A DNA stretch of 64,000 bases. Source: Piezodorus guildinii. Taxonomy: Eukaryota; Arthropoda; Insecta; Hemiptera; Pentatomidae. Under the pieces are notes generated by a model that saw only the letters and a program-made list of their open reading frames with translations, was not told the origin of the DNA and ran no database searches. Location of the stretch: the NCBI GenBank assembly GCA_023052935.1, contig CM041298.1, positions 16,599,371 to 16,663,370 on the forward strand, written 5' to 3'. Position numbers and translations under genes: made by a program. Shown here in pieces: positions 45,372 to 56,743 of this stretch. Each line of letters begins with the position of its first letter. Positions within the stretch are counted from its first letter, which is position 1.

Positions 45372-46579
45372 AAACTAATGATTATATTTCAGGATATGTA
45401 ACGGAGAAAGATGTGAGTATGGAAAGGGGGAGAAAGAAATGGGCGATGAAAAAAGATCCTTATCAATAAGAAAAAAATACATACTTGACTCGACGTAAAG
45501 GCGTTACCTAAAGGAGTGATGTTTCCCAGTTTAAAAAACGCTCATTGCGTAGAACGGAAAATATGAGAACTAGAATGTCCCTTAGGAAAATTCCAAGAAG
45601 CTAAGTTATGTTTACTGATTCGATTGTTAAAAAATAGCCAAAAGTTATTACTTGAGAGTACTTGAGTTATTACTTATGAGTATTTGATAAAATTGTAAGA
45701 AATAGTGACAAGGTAAAGATTAAAAGATTTTAAGTAATAGAGGATGACGATGATAAATGATGATTAGGTAATAACGAACGCACATAATTAAAATAACACT
45801 TATTTTAAATGTGTGTTTTTAATTTATGACCGCACCCCCAACCATCTTCCTCATCCAAAAATTTCTTTAAAAAATTAGTTTTGCTCTTTTATCCTTAGTT
45901 TTTCATCAAATTCGTCTAACGTGTATATTTAGTAGTCTTTCATCAAAGTCATTAAGATGATATGGTTGATCTTTTGGAACATACGACTTAAAAGGTACTT
46001 TAGATGAACAGAATTTAAAATATCGGCATTTAAACCCTGTCAGACTATTCCAATCAAAATGAAACCTTCGTGATATTAAAGCCTATTAAATTTTACATCA
46101 ATAGAGCGAGTTTAATCAAAACCGTTAGAGCCGTTTTCGAGAAAATCGGAAAGAGGTATCAATATCTTCTGATTATATACGATATAAAAATTGCTGTAAC
46201 ATCTCAGGGATAGACGCACTTAAAATATGAATTTTCAGATAAATATAGCTTATCGTTTCCGCGGTAGACTTAACGCATACAAACACACACACAGACCTTT
46301 TTGCGGGACTTGGTTATTTTGCCTTAAGGGACTCTAAAATGTGTATTCCCGTTTAAAACTGGAATTCGAAAATTTTCACGATCGCAATGCTCTTCCTTAC
46401 TATATATTTCATATATCGGTAAGTGAAAGTAAAAACGTAAAGTTTTTATTTAATCTTTATATTGTTTATTTATATATTAATAGGAGTTTTGACAATAAAT
46501 TAGATTTGCTATCTGCTTATAAAATAAGTAAATATGCTAACCAATGATATAGAAGTGCAAAAATACAAAAATCGATTTT

Positions 46580-47317
46580 TTTATTTTATTTTTTTATTTA
46601 TTTAAAGAAATTTACAACTGTATTGATTCAATACAACAAGTAAATTGGATTGATTTGAGATTAAGACACATGATTGTACTGTGAAGAAACTACCCATTGG
46701 TAGAACTCCAATGTCCAATTTATGGTAAGAGATCTCTTGGCCATCTTCTTTTTAGTCGTCTCGGTGGATTGTCAGGAATAGATGAGGAGAGGTCACGGAT
46801 AAGTGTGTTTGAATGGGCAGGAAGTTTGGAATGGAAGGATGTATATCTGGATGGGGCTAAGTCTTCAACTAGTGGGATATTTAGGTCCTTATGGATAATT
46901 TTATTTGTAACAAAGTATGGATCATTAAGGATTTTTCGAAGGATCTTGATTGCAGGGATTGGATTCGAGAGGAATTTGATAGTTTAGTGGACCCCCATAA
47001 CTCAATGCCGTAGGTCCAAATAGGTCTTATAATGGTTATATAAATGAGTTTTTTGTAGTAAATAGAATGTTTTGAGCGTTTGTTGAGTAAGTGTTGTAGT
47101 AATCCGAATCTACGAGCAGTTTTCCGTCGTTTCAGTCTAGTATGAGGGTTCCATGTGAGGCACTTGTCTAGGTATAATCCTAAGTACCGGATCTGTCCAG
47201 CAGGAGTAAGTAGATATTGTTAAAGGATATGGTAGGGCAGAAAGTCATAGGTTTACGACGTAGAGTGAAGGTTTGATGTGATTTATTGGGATTTATTTTA
47301 ATTCTTCGATGGCGGGT
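46580..47317 (-). pseudogene. JB Jockey-type LINE, minus copy
   Basis: Flanked by AAAAATCGATTTT (46567-46579 and 47318-47330), a 13-bp TSD. The minus strand encodes AIEELK, then RRKPMTFCPTISFN, RYLGLYLDKCLTWNPHTRLK, FNKRSKHSIYYKKLIYITII-like sequence, PIWTYGIELWGSTKLSNSSR and PPRRLKRRWPRDLLP-like ends, with several stops. Poly(A) corresponds to the T-rich left end. Confidence 0.82.
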
Positions 47318-47349
47318 AAAAATCGATTTTAAAAACAAATAACAATCAG

Positions 47350-47545
47350 TATATCAGGTCCCTTGGCCAGCGCCTCATATTCTTTTGGGCGGATTCTAAG
47401 GGTTTGTGACAGTGGATACGTTCTGAGTCAGCGGGTTCGAATTTAGAGTCAGTCTGTCGTGAAATTTATTGTAGCGATGAGTGACAGCTGTAATGACAAA
47501 GGGAATTTCAAGGTCAGTATGTAGAGTCCTATTAGATACATAAAA
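47350..47545 (-). pseudogene. Jockey-type LINE C-terminal fragment (third family)
   Basis: The minus strand reads FYVSNRTLHTDLEIPFVITA, VTHRYNKFHDRLTLNSNPLT and QNVSTVTNP, then NPPKRI and a WPRDLI-like end. It is related to JA and JB but distinct, and very short. Confidence 0.68.
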
Positions 47546-47547
47546 AT

Positions 47548-48535
47548 TAAGTTCACACAACAAACGACTTTCAGTTATTAAAATTAATTTAAGAATATTT
47601 AAATTCAATTAGAGATGAAAAAAATCTTGTGCGGGCGACACACGACTTTCACTTACCTCCATTTTTAAAATCAATGAAAGAATTTTCAAATACAGGTAAA
47701 GATAAAAATACGTGAAACTATTAAATAATGAATTAAATTGAATTTATATCGAAACATGTGATTTATTAAAAAATATATTATATTAATATCTAAAATAATC
47801 AGTTAGTTTTATCTTCTTTTCATCACTCTCTATTAACTTTTAAAAGCTTGTGTATGAGATAATATTTTTTCTAAAATCTTTAGCTTTCCAACGGTAATAT
47901 CATACATGTATATTACTGTTCTTATGTTCAAAAACAAAAAATGCATTAAAAAAATATGTTTTCAGTTTTCTCCTTTAGTTTGGTATCGAATTCATTCAAT
48001 TTATATATTTACCTGTTTTTCATCAGTTGTAACAAGATAATATAGTTATTTTTATAGAATCAACAAAATTAAAGGTACTTTAGAAAAAGAAAATTTAAAA
48101 TATCGGCATTTAAGCCCCGTCAGACCATTTTTATCCGAATGAAACCTACATGACGTTTAAGCCTATTACATTTTACATCGATATAGCGAGTTTAATCAAA
48201 ATCGTCGGAACCATTTTCGAGAAAATCGAAAAAATGTGCAAAATGCATAGTATAAAGTGGCTCTTCTGGTAAGCACATTTTGATGAAAAAGATTTTGTAA
48301 CGTCTCGGGCGTATATTTGTCTTAAATATGAAATTTCTGTTTCATAGGTCTTATTGTTTCTGCCCGGGAGCTACCACACACACACAGACCTGTTTGCGGA
48401 ACTTGGTTATTTGGACTCAAGGGACCCTAAAATGTGTATTTCCGTTGAAAACTTGAATTCGAAAATTTTCATGATCGCAATACTTTCCCTATATATAGTA
48501 AGTGAAAGCAAAAATTAATTACATATTAAATAATT
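47548..48535 (+). repeat. DR1 outer copy (divergent) interrupted by another DR1
   Basis: Left part 47548-47616 (AAACGACTTTCAGTTATTAA to TTAGAGATGAAA) and a short right part from 48511 (AATTAATTACATATTAAATA), matching the divergent copy at 20360-20395. Confidence 0.55.
47622..48510 (+). repeat. DR1 nested near full-length copy
   Basis: From AATCTTGTGCGGGC to AGTAAGTGAAAGCAA with all internal landmarks. It interrupts the outer copy at the same TTAGAGAT position as the nested pair at 30613. Confidence 0.78.
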
Positions 48536-48539
48536 AATT

Positions 48540-48760
48540 TTTTTTTATCACCCCTACCTCGCCTTTGAGGGCTATACGCGGTTACTCGGGCCAGGGGGTG
48601 AAGGCGGGGAATAAATGCTGAGATAATAGCCACCAACTCTCATTATAGTTCGATATATTCTCATTATATAAATGAATACAGCAATTAAATCATTGGGTAT
48701 CAAATATTTGTTCTTCTGTGGTCGCTAGGCAATTTTAACCCACTCAGCCACCCCGCCCCC
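48540..48760 (-). mobile_element. Possible tRNA-derived SINE (family S4)
   Basis: The minus strand begins GGCGGGGTGGCTGAGTGGGT (A-box-like, complement at 48739-48750) and ends GGCGAGGTAGGGGTGAT followed by an A run. The B box is not recognisable, so the call is tentative. Confidence 0.42.
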
Positions 48761-49200
48761 AAACCTTGAAACCTATTTGGACTTTGGCATCGCAGATATG
48801 TCAGCGAAACGACTCACATTAACAACCTTCAAATCTTTTAGCCTAAAACTGTTAGAACAATTATAAACCTTCGTGCGTTAGTGATATAACTTTACATACT
48901 GACCTTCAAAGGCCAATTATTAATGAACACATACAGAATACTATAAACGTTACCACGAAAAACTACAAAATACCTTAACACACTGATCAATGACATGGCC
49001 ACAACACTCATGCCAGGAAATGCCTACAGAAGGCTGAAGAGGAGTTGGATAAGAGACTGCTCTCACTCATGCCTATCTTTGATTTTTGCACATTCATTTT
49101 ATATGGATGTAAAATTAAAAATGTTATATGCAGTTAAAAATAGCACAACAGGGCTTGAATGATAAAGTTTCAAAATTTCAATTCAAGTTAATATCGAGTT
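48761..49200. other. Unassigned; possibly more Jockey relic
   Basis: 48895-49060 has Jockey-like 3' coding flavour (LTFKGQLLMNTYRIL-type, RLKRSWIRDC) but no secure alignment. Confidence 0.3.
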
Positions 49201-49204
49201 CATT

Positions 49205-49286
49205 ATTTTTATACTCGTATTATCTAAAACCTTTAGCTTTCAAATGGTATTTTATACATCTATATTACTGTTTTAGTTTCGCTTAC
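49205..49286 (+). repeat. DR1 internal fragment
   Basis: ATTATCTAAAACCTTTAGCT and ATTTTATACATCTATATTAC, matching the CTTTCCAACGGTATATC region of DR1. Confidence 0.5.
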
Positions 49287-50799
49287 TATAAAGCCGAGGA
49301 ATACGCCACACAACTCTCCAAAGTATTCACTCCTCACCCGGAATCCCACATCAATCACACCGCAAAAGTGCAAGACTTTGTTATGTCACTAATTCCACTT
49401 TCCCTACCTCCTAAAGCTATTAATCCCTCTGAGGTCAAATATCTTCTCCAAAAACTTACCCTCCGTAAATCTCCTGGACACGATCTCCTTACTCCCCAGA
49501 TCCTCCGACAACTTCCGCAGAAAGCTATTATATTCCTTACTTATATTTACAACTGCATCCTACGCACCACCTATTTTCCTCTGTTAAGGAAACATTCCAC
49601 TATCAATCTTTTTTTTAAACCAGGCAAACCTTATAACAACACTTCATCCTACAGGCCTATTAGTCTACTCCCCATCCTCTCAAAAATCTTCGAAAGGCTT
49701 CTTCTTAAACGTATCCTATCCATATTAGAATCTCAAAATCTTCCTTCCCATCAGTTTGGATTCCGTCCTCAGCATTCCACAGTTCAACAGGGGCTCCGAG
49801 TTGTAGACCATATTTCCTCAGCTCTTGAATGCAAAGAGTATTGTTCTGGTGCGTTTTCTGGACATTGCGCAAGTTTTGACCGGGTATGGCACACTGGATT
49901 ACTCTTCAAGCTTAAAACTCATTCACCCCAGTCTCTATACCTCATTCTCCGATCCTATCTCTCATACCGCTCCTTCCGAGTTCGCTGTGGTGAAGAATTT
50001 TCTAACCTTTATCCCGTTGAGGCCGGTGTTCCTCAAGACAGCGTCTTCGGACCCGTCCTCTACATCCTTTACACTGCTGATATTCCTACACATTCTGATA
50101 CCTTTCTGGCAACTTTTGCAGACGACACCGCCATCCTATCATCCAGTTCCAATCCTGAAACAGCATCCTTAAACCTTCAGAGACACCTTTTCCTTATCGA
50201 ACACTGGTGTAATAACTGGCGTGTAAAGGTGAACGAAGCCAAATGTAAACACATAACCTTTACTCTTAGACGAAAATCCTGCCCGCCAGTTTATTTCAAC
50301 TCATTACCAATTCCTCTCTCAGATAAGTCCGGTATCTTGGCTTACTGTTAGACAAAAGATTGACTTGGAACCCGCATACAAGACTTAAAAGACAAGAAGT
50401 CAACCGATGATTCGGACAGTTATACCGACTACTCAACAGAAAATCTGAACTTACAGTTGACAACAAATTATTAATCTACAAGACAATACTGAAGCCCATC
50501 TGGACCTACGGACTTGAACTGTGGGGAAAAGCTAAATGTACTAACATCAAACGCATTCAATCCTTTCAATCCAAAGTCCTCCGTACAATAGTAAATGCTC
50601 CTTATTATGTCTCCAACTATACCTTGCACCACGACCTTAATGTTCCATTTATTTCAGACCTAATTCCATCCAAATTTTCCAAATTCCACCAGAACCTAAT
50701 TCATCATCCTAATCCTCTAGCTCAATCTCTATCCAGCTCCACTCATCCATACAACCCATCTAGAAGGTTGAAACGGCAGTGGCCCCGCGACCTTTTGTA
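49287..50799 (+). pseudogene. JA reverse transcriptase pseudogene, second copy
   Basis: The open frame to 50351 covers RT: LTLRKSPGHDLLTPQILRQL, FFKPGKPYNNTSSYRPISLL, QFGFRPQHSTVQQGLRVVDH, EAGVPQDSVFGPVLYILYTA and LATFADDTAILSS (motif C intact). Motif A reads AFSGHCASFDRVWH instead of FLDIAQAFDRVWH: an extra T near 49856 and a lost base near 49876 shift the frame and restore it, removing the first catalytic Asp. A further frameshift at about 50330 separates the thumb and C-terminal end (WPRDLL, stop at 50799). The first 50 residues of the apparent ORF (49128-49286) are flanking DNA, not LINE. Confidence 0.88.
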
Positions 50800-51065
50800 A
50801 ATGTATTGGAGTTCTAGCACTGGCTAGATTCTCCACTCAATGTCATGTATGTACGAGTGTGTGCATGTGTATATAGGTATTAGTGAATTCTTGACTTTAT
50901 TGTATTGCTTATTGATTATTGATATCATCATTGTGTATATATTTTATTGTAATTTTATGCTGTGTAAATATTGTATGAATGTAGTATGTATGATATCTTT
51001 CAGCACTACTATTGATGTCCAAATTGGGACAGATTGTAATTTTACTGAATAAAAATTGTTGTTGA
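49287..51065 (+). mobile_element. Jockey-type LINE (family JA), second copy, 1.78 kb
   Basis: Bounded by AGTTTCGCTTAC at 49275-49286 and 51066-51077 (12-bp TSD). It starts inside the linker before RT and ends ACTGAATAAAAATTGTTGTT. The target was the DR1 end sequence, so DR1 was there first. Confidence 0.9.
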
Positions 51066-51690
51066 AGTTTCGCTTACGTACATATGAAATATATAGTAAG
51101 GGAAAGTATTGTGATCGTGAAAAATTTATAATTCCAGTCTTTAACAGAAATACACGTTTTATGATCCTCTGAATCCATATATCCAATTCCCGCAGAAAGG
51201 TTTGTGTGTGTGAGAAGAATGAAAACAAAAAGTCGTACGTAACTCAAATTTCTTATTTGGGACAAATGTACTTTCTTAATTTAATAGATACTTTTTGACT
51301 AAAATAGGCTGACCTGGAGAGGTACTTTATACCACGCATTTTGTACCTCATTACGATTTTCTCAAAAACGGCTATAACGATTTTGATTAAACTCGCTATA
51401 TCGACGTAAAATTTAATGAGCTTTAATATCATGTAAGTTTTATTCTGCTTGAAATAGTCTGACAGAGCTAAAATCCGATATTTTAAATTTTCTTCCTCTA
51501 AATTACCTTTAATTTTGCACATTCGAAAAAAAACCTTACCAAATCATCTTGTTAGTATGGATAAAAAAACGGATAAATATATAAATTGAACGAATTATAA
51601 ATCCAAAACAGGGAGAAAAGAGCAAATAACATTTTTTAAATTTAATTTTTGTGTTTCTTAACAGAAGAGCTTTAATATACCGTTAAAGAT
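51066..51690 (-). repeat. DR1 copy, 5'-truncated
   Basis: GAAATATATAGTAAGGGAAA, GTATTGTGATCGTG, ACACGTTTTATGATCC, GTGTGTGTGAG, TTAAACTCGCTATATCGACG and TCTGACAGAGC. It ends in the TAAAGATTTTAGAC region. Confidence 0.72.
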
Positions 51691-51803
51691 TTTAGACAAA
51701 ACTAGCTGACCCGACAAGACTGCGATTCCTGTCGTAACTTGCCTTAGCGAAATCGGTTAATCTGTTCCGCTTATCGATATACCAAGGGCAAAGGCGATTC
51801 ATT

Positions 51804-51827
51804 AATATATATATATATATATATATA
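51804..51827. repeat. (AT)n microsatellite
   Basis: Alternating AT tract. Confidence 0.9.
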
Positions 51828-51914
51828 GAAATTATACAAAAAATTTAATAGAGAGAGACTGATTGTTGCATATAATAATATAACATATTAAAATACAGTC
51901 TTCATCGAATATAA

Positions 51915-52640
51915 TATAATAATAGGCTTACCAAACCCGAAGGTTCGATGCCGATACCGCCAAATTCCGCCTGCACAGACTCGTCCAATGTTCACTATTC
52001 AAGCGCAAGCTCCCGAGATCAGCCTTAACGCAATCCTCCCATCGACACTTTGGCCTACCTTTCGGACGCCTACCAGTCGGATCAGCGAATACCAACTTTC
52101 TCGGAATCCGCTCCTCGCCGAGCCCAACAACTTTACTCGCCCATATGAGTCTCCGCGATGCTATCAACTCTACTATATTAACAGCATACAAGTTCCGCAA
52201 TTCCATGTTGTGCAACCTTCTAAGCTCCCCAGTGGCCTCATCTCTCTTCGGACCAAATATTTTACGCAGTACCTTATTTTCAAAAACCTTAAGCCGTTGT
52301 TCATCCTTCAAAGTAAGCGGCCACGTTTCACATCCGTAAAGAACCGTCGGAAGAATAATAGTTTTATAATTTCTAACCTTTAAGTTTTTAGATAGAAGCA
52401 GCGAACTAAGTAATTTAGCAACTGAATAATAACATGCATTTCCCACCTATAACCGGGACTTTATTTCTTTCCTCGATTTCATTTTTTCTTGTTATCATCG
52501 AACCTAAATACTTGAATTTCTCTACGTGCTCAAAATTATGCCCTGATATATCAATATCACCATGATCGCCACCGTTTCTGCTACTAATCATATATTTCGT
52601 CTTATTGGTATTTAATTCGAGTCCTAATTCGAGTTCCATC
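51915..52640 (-). pseudogene. RTE-like LINE (family L3), third copy
   Basis: Minus frames: LELNTNKTKYMISSRNGGDH and EHVEKFKYLGSMITRKNEIE (52639-52415), then the longest clean L3 C-terminus (52446-51928) with NYKTIILPTVLYGCETWPLT, LKVFENKVLRKIFGPKRDEA, LIASRRLIWASKVVGLGEER and PTGRRPKGRPKCRWEDCVKA. One frameshift lies near 52430. The 3' end is next to ATAATAATAGG, as at 37785. Its identity with the 37785 copy is very high. Confidence 0.82.
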
Positions 52641-52732
52641 GGAACTAAATTTAATTAATTCTTAAACCCTTTGCCTTTAACTTACCATTCTATTTCATGT
52701 TTAACTGTATTTAATAGTCCTTAAATTGATAC

Positions 52733-53130
52733 AAGTCGTGTGTTACGAGCACCAGATTTTTTTTTTTTTTTTTACTTTAAATGCGGGGTATATTAGTTGT
52801 GTTTATTTAACACATAAATTTTGTTAAATACATTTTATACCAATAAATATATGCCTTATTTTTATAATATTAATTTTGATTTGAGAATTTTTATTTTGAT
52901 TAGTGTTGCCACTGGAATAACCCTACAAAATCCTCGCTGTTCTGGATTCATTCAAACTGTTGCTTCTAACAAAAATTCAAATCTCGCAGAAAAAGGCGGT
53001 GTTTGCAAAAACAAGAAGAAAAAAAAGTTTGAAAGAGTTCGTGGAGCGGCCGCTAGAGGGTACTACCTCCCGGTTCCCCGCTCGGCCACTGGATGGCGCT
53101 GTCATCGCTGGACACTCCAAGTACTTTTAA

Positions 53131-53161
<31 letters not shown>

Positions 53162-53200
53162 CAACTTTAATTGTTTATTATTCGGTTGGATTTATTAATA
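52733..53200. other. DR1 end remnant, then unassigned DNA with T runs
   Basis: 52733-52757 is the DR1 5' end in reverse (GTCGTGTGTTACGAGCACCA). T runs flank the region at 52758-52774 and 53131-53161. 53030-53110 is GC-richer (GTGGAGCGGCCGCTAGAGGG) and unassigned. The ORF here has no domain. Confidence 0.4.
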
Positions 53201-53269
53201 ACAATAAAAATATATAATAATAAGAAATATCTAATCTTTGTGTAATACTCTAAACAATTCTCTAATACT

Positions 53270-53440
53270 TTCAATTACTGAAATACGAAAAACATATTAA
53301 GGTCATATATATTGTGATCCTTAATATTTTCTAAATATTGTTTTCAAAGTAAATAAACGTTTTAGAATTCCCTAAGTTCTAATGACCAAGCACGCTAAAA
53401 GGTTTTTGTGTGTGTGTGTTTGTGGTGTCGTTTTAGCTCA
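53270..53440 (-). repeat. Highly diverged DR1 fragment
   Basis: TATATATTGTGATCCTT, AATAAACGTTTTAGAATTCC, TAATGACCAAGCACGCTAAA and a GTGTGTGTGTG tract in DR1 order. Confidence 0.4.
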
Positions 53441-53869
53441 AAAACGAGTCAGTCTTACAAAATTAAAATATCATATCTTATACTGTTTAGATTTGTATCA
53501 ATCTTATCTTATCTTCTTCAAAAATGACTTATTTTCTGCATGAATATCCGTGTTTTTTTTTTTTTTTTGAAATGTTTTGTAAATAATGGGTATTTTAAAA
53601 ATAATCACTAGTGTATAAGATATTTTTTTTCATTTTTCATAACTCACTTTTCTGAAATTGCTTTAATTTTTTTTAACTCTTAGTTTTTGGTTTGTTTTTT
53701 TTAACATTAATTTTATGTTACTGTGGCTAATTATACGACGCTACAGCGGAATTCAATAATAAACGTTCAAAATTTGAGAGCTTACGTTTAAAGGTAAGTT
53801 TAACACGAATAACGAATGAAAAAAAAAAACAGTTCCTCCTAATTAATAAGAAAATAAATACTAAAATTG

Positions 53870-54370
53870 CTATTTCATAGAGACTTAAGTTATCTACAAA
53901 ATGAAAAAATAATCATTGAAATTGGTTAATCGGCCGTCTTTGAAACTACCGGACCACAGTCCGAATGTACTTTTTAGAAATTCGGCACAAAAATACTACA
54001 GGTTCCAACGATGATCCTAACACCTAGACGTTGATATCAGCTGGTTACTTTTAAAATGTCGGCCGATTGAAAGTGATTTAATTCAATAACTTAGTTATTT
54101 TCGAAGACAGAGAAAAATATTATCAGAGTTTATTAACCAAAACTGTGAATAATTATAAAAAAGATAAAAAAAAAATTGAGATTTTATCCATAAATACGCT
54201 TATAACTCAGTTATTTTTGAAGATATGGATAATATTTATTAGTGTTTTTTTACCAAAAAAGCGGGAATAATTATAAAAAAAAAAAAGAAAATGAAAATTT
54301 ATTCATAAATACGCCTATAAGTCAGTTATTTCAAAGAAAAATATGTACAGAGTATTCTGATTTTAGTGCT
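53870..54370. repeat. Short tandem repeat region, about 120-bp units
   Basis: AACTTAGTTATTTTCGAAGA, then TAACTCAGTTATTTTTGAAG, then TAAGTCAGTTATTTCAAAG, each followed by similar AT-rich text. The final unit is cut by the JA LINE at 54383. Confidence 0.6.
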
Positions 54371-54382
54371 ATTTCATAGAGA

Positions 54383-55202
54383 AATGTAAACACATAACCT
54401 TTACTCTTAGACGAAAATCCTGTCCGCCAGTTTATTTCAACTCATTACCAATTCCTCTCTCAGATACAGTCCGGTATCTTGGCTTACTGTTAGACAAAAG
54501 ATTGACTTGGAACCTACTACAAGACTTAAAAGACAAGAACTCAACCGACGATTCGGACAGTTATACCGACTACTCAACAGAAAATCTGAACTTACAGTTG
54601 ACAACAAATTATTAATCTACAAGACATTACTGAAGCCCATCTGGACCTACGGACTTGAACGGTGGGGGACAGCTAAGCGTACTAACATCAAACGCATTCA
54701 ATCCTTTCAATCCAAAGTCCTCCGTACAATAGTAAATGCTCCTTATTATGTCTCCAACTATACCTTGCACCACGACCTTAATGTTCCATTTATTTATTTA
54801 TTTCAGTCCTAATTCCATCGAAATTTTCCAAATTCCACCAGAACCTCATTCATCATCCTAATCCTCTAGCTCAATCCCTATCCAGCTCCACTCATCCTTA
54901 CAACCCACCTAGAAGGTTGAAACGGCAGTGGCCCCGCGACCTTTTGTAAATATATTGGAGTTCTAGCACTGGCTAGATTCTCCACTCAATGTGAATGTAT
55001 GAGTGTGTGTATGTGTATATAGGTATAAGCGAATTCTTGACTTTATTGTTTTAATTGATTATTGTGTATATATTTTATTGTAATTTTATGCTGTGTAAAT
55101 ATTGTATGAATGTAGTATGTATGATATCTTTCAGCACTACTATTAATGTCCAAAGTGGACAGATTGTAATTTTACTCAATAAAAATTGTTGTTGTTGAAA
55201 AA
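54383..55202 (+). pseudogene. Jockey-type LINE (family JA), third copy, 0.82 kb
   Basis: Flanked by ATTTCATAGAGA at 54371-54382 and 55203-55214 (12-bp TSD). It starts at the ITFTLRRKSCPPVYFN segment, then LGLLLDKRLTWNLLQDLKDK with a 3-base loss relative to NPHTRLK, TYGLERWGTAKRTNIKRIQS and VNAPYYVSNYTLHHDLNVPF. It is disrupted at 54790 by an extra TTTATTTA. It ends CAATAAAAATTGTTGTTGTTG. It is nearly identical to the 49287 copy. Confidence 0.88.
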
Positions 55203-55214
55203 ATTTCATAGAGA

Positions 55215-56029
55215 ATTCAATTTCTACAAAATTAAAAAAAGAATCATTGAAAGTGGTCAAGAACTAGCAGAGATATAGCGTTTAGAAATTAGTAATGATA
55301 ATATGCCATTTTTAATTGAATTATTTATTGCTTTTCATATTACTTAATTACCTATCTACAGCATTATAAACAGTTATGCCCGAATATTATTATTTGGAAA
55401 TAATAAACTGCACTGTAATTATTTGAAGTGTTTTTTTAAAAATATTTTTATCATCGTCGGAAAACGCAGACCTCTCAAAGAAGAGAAAAAAAACACTTTT
55501 AGCAAATCCTCCTAAGAGTCCTTTTATGAGTCAGTTTCTCGGTACCATATAACTTTGCAGAGATAGTTACCTCGTGGTCGAAGGGCCTGGTCTTGGCACC
55601 CCGATATCTGGGACGAGCATGGGCCCTACAAGACGGACAAAGGGTCTGGAGGAAAACTGATAGAGGCCTCCAATCCACGACGTGCCGACACTGCTCAGGG
55701 AAAGTACCATATACCAGCTTGGTTTACGGCCCGTCGGAGGTTTATGGCACTAAAAGGGACAGCGGTTATTACACACTTTACTCTAGTCCCTTAGCCACAT
55801 GTAACCACCCAAAATATACCGGCCTCTGTCCCTTCTAACCCTTCCAAGTATAGTTAATAACTAACCTATTACGAGAAAGCATTAATAATCCGCATTTGAT
55901 AGGTTTCTGTAGTTTTCTTTATGTGAAAACTTTTTTGGCGCACCGCACGCAGTTTTTATAGACTGACCGTCACGCTCTGAGGTGAACGGCTCGATCGGGT
56001 GAACTCGAGACCGCCTATTGCACCCAAGC
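55215..56029. other. Unassigned; includes a GC-rich segment
   Basis: 55560-55850 is GC-rich and complex (GGACGAGCATGGGCCCTACA, CGTGCCGACACTGCTCAGGG). The 81-residue ORF at 55593-55838 shows no recognisable domain, and the segment may be part of an unknown repeat or unique genomic sequence. Confidence 0.35.
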
Positions 56030-56123
56030 CAGAAAGATACATTGAGGATGTATAGTCGACTGTAGAAACTATTATAGGTGGAATAGTCAGGAATCAGTCA
56101 TTTTTTGAAAAGTTTTTAATTTT

Positions 56124-56163
56124 GCCAACATTTCGGCTCAAGCTTGTGTGCCATCATCAGGAC
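56124..56163 (-). ncRNA. Hammerhead-like motif, left arm
   Basis: The minus strand reads GTC, CTGATGA, T, GGCAC-ACAAGCTT-GAGCC, GAAATGTT, GGC. One stem II mismatch, and the cleavage triplet is GTT rather than GTC. Confidence 0.6.
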
Positions 56164-56703
56164 TACAAATATCAGAACAAAAGAGATACATATTAATATG
56201 ATAATGACAATTTTCTTTTGAATGTAGTGACAATGATAACGTTTGAAATAAAACAGAAAATATACCAACATACTTAAATATTATAGATACAAATAATGAT
56301 AATATTGATACATAATCTGATGATGATAAGCATAAAACATTTTTACAAAACTTTAATATAGAAGTAAAAAAAAATATATATATATAAACATACCATAACT
56401 GAGCCATGTCCAAGCATGTATCATGCTTATACATGGACTATCTACTACAATCATGCTTGGACATGGCTCAGTAATGGCACGTTTATATATATAATTTTTT
56501 TTACTTCTATATTAAGGTTTTGTAAAAAATATTTATGCTTATCATCTTCAGATTATGTATCATATTATCATTATTTGTATCTATAATATTTAAGTATGTT
56601 GGTATATTTTCTGTTTTATTTTAAATGTTATCATTGTCACTACATTCAAAAAAAAATTTTCATTATCATATTAATATGTATCTCTTTTGTTCTGATGTTT
56701 GTA

Positions 56704-56743
56704 GCCCTGATGATGGCTCACAAGCATGAGCCGAAACGTTGGC
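56704..56743 (+). ncRNA. Hammerhead ribozyme motif, right arm
   Basis: GCC, CTGATGA, T, GGCTC-ACAAGCAT-GAGCC, GAAACGTT, GGC. Stem II has five perfect pairs and stem I is GCC/GGC. The cleavage triplet is GTT, which is permitted but weaker than GTC. Confidence 0.68.

Larger units (their letters stand above)
44475..45855. mobile_element. Penelope-like snap-back element with hammerhead, 1.38 kb
   Basis: Flanked by CAAAAATTTCTTTA at 44461-44474 and 45856-45869 (14-bp TSD). A one-sided tail of 32 nt (44475-44506, containing TTGACCGTTGAGAAATTA) precedes 76-nt inverted repeats at 44507-44582 and 45780-45855, which begin GATGAGGAAGATGGTTGGGG. A hammerhead motif on the minus strand (44581-44620) abuts the left inverted repeat. 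The interior is AT-rich with a small minisatellite and a later SINE; no reverse transcriptase or GIY-YIG ORF is visible. It is probably non-autonomous. Confidence 0.78.
44155..46434 (+). repeat. DR1 copy (subfamily b) split by a hammerhead element
   Basis: Left part 44155-44474 (AATCTGTGCGGGCAATACAC then GACTTTCGCCTACC) and right part 45856-46434 (TTTATCCTTAG, TCGAGAAAATCGG, CGATCGCAATGC, ending GGTAAGTGAAAGTAA). The insert 44475-45855 lies between. Confidence 0.75.

Noticed and set aside
49128..49286. N-terminal 50 residues of the long RT ORF as part of the LINE protein
   Set aside because: The TSD places the LINE start at 49287; the upstream part is flanking DR1-like DNA read through by chance.
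51988..52383. Plus-strand ORFs of 131 and 190 residues over L3 LINE copies (also 37672-38244)
   Set aside because: They are antisense to the clear LINE C-terminal frames, and their similarity to one another only reflects the repeat.
55593..55838. 81-residue ORF in a GC-rich segment
   Set aside because: No domain, no splice context and no start context; kept only as an unassigned segment.
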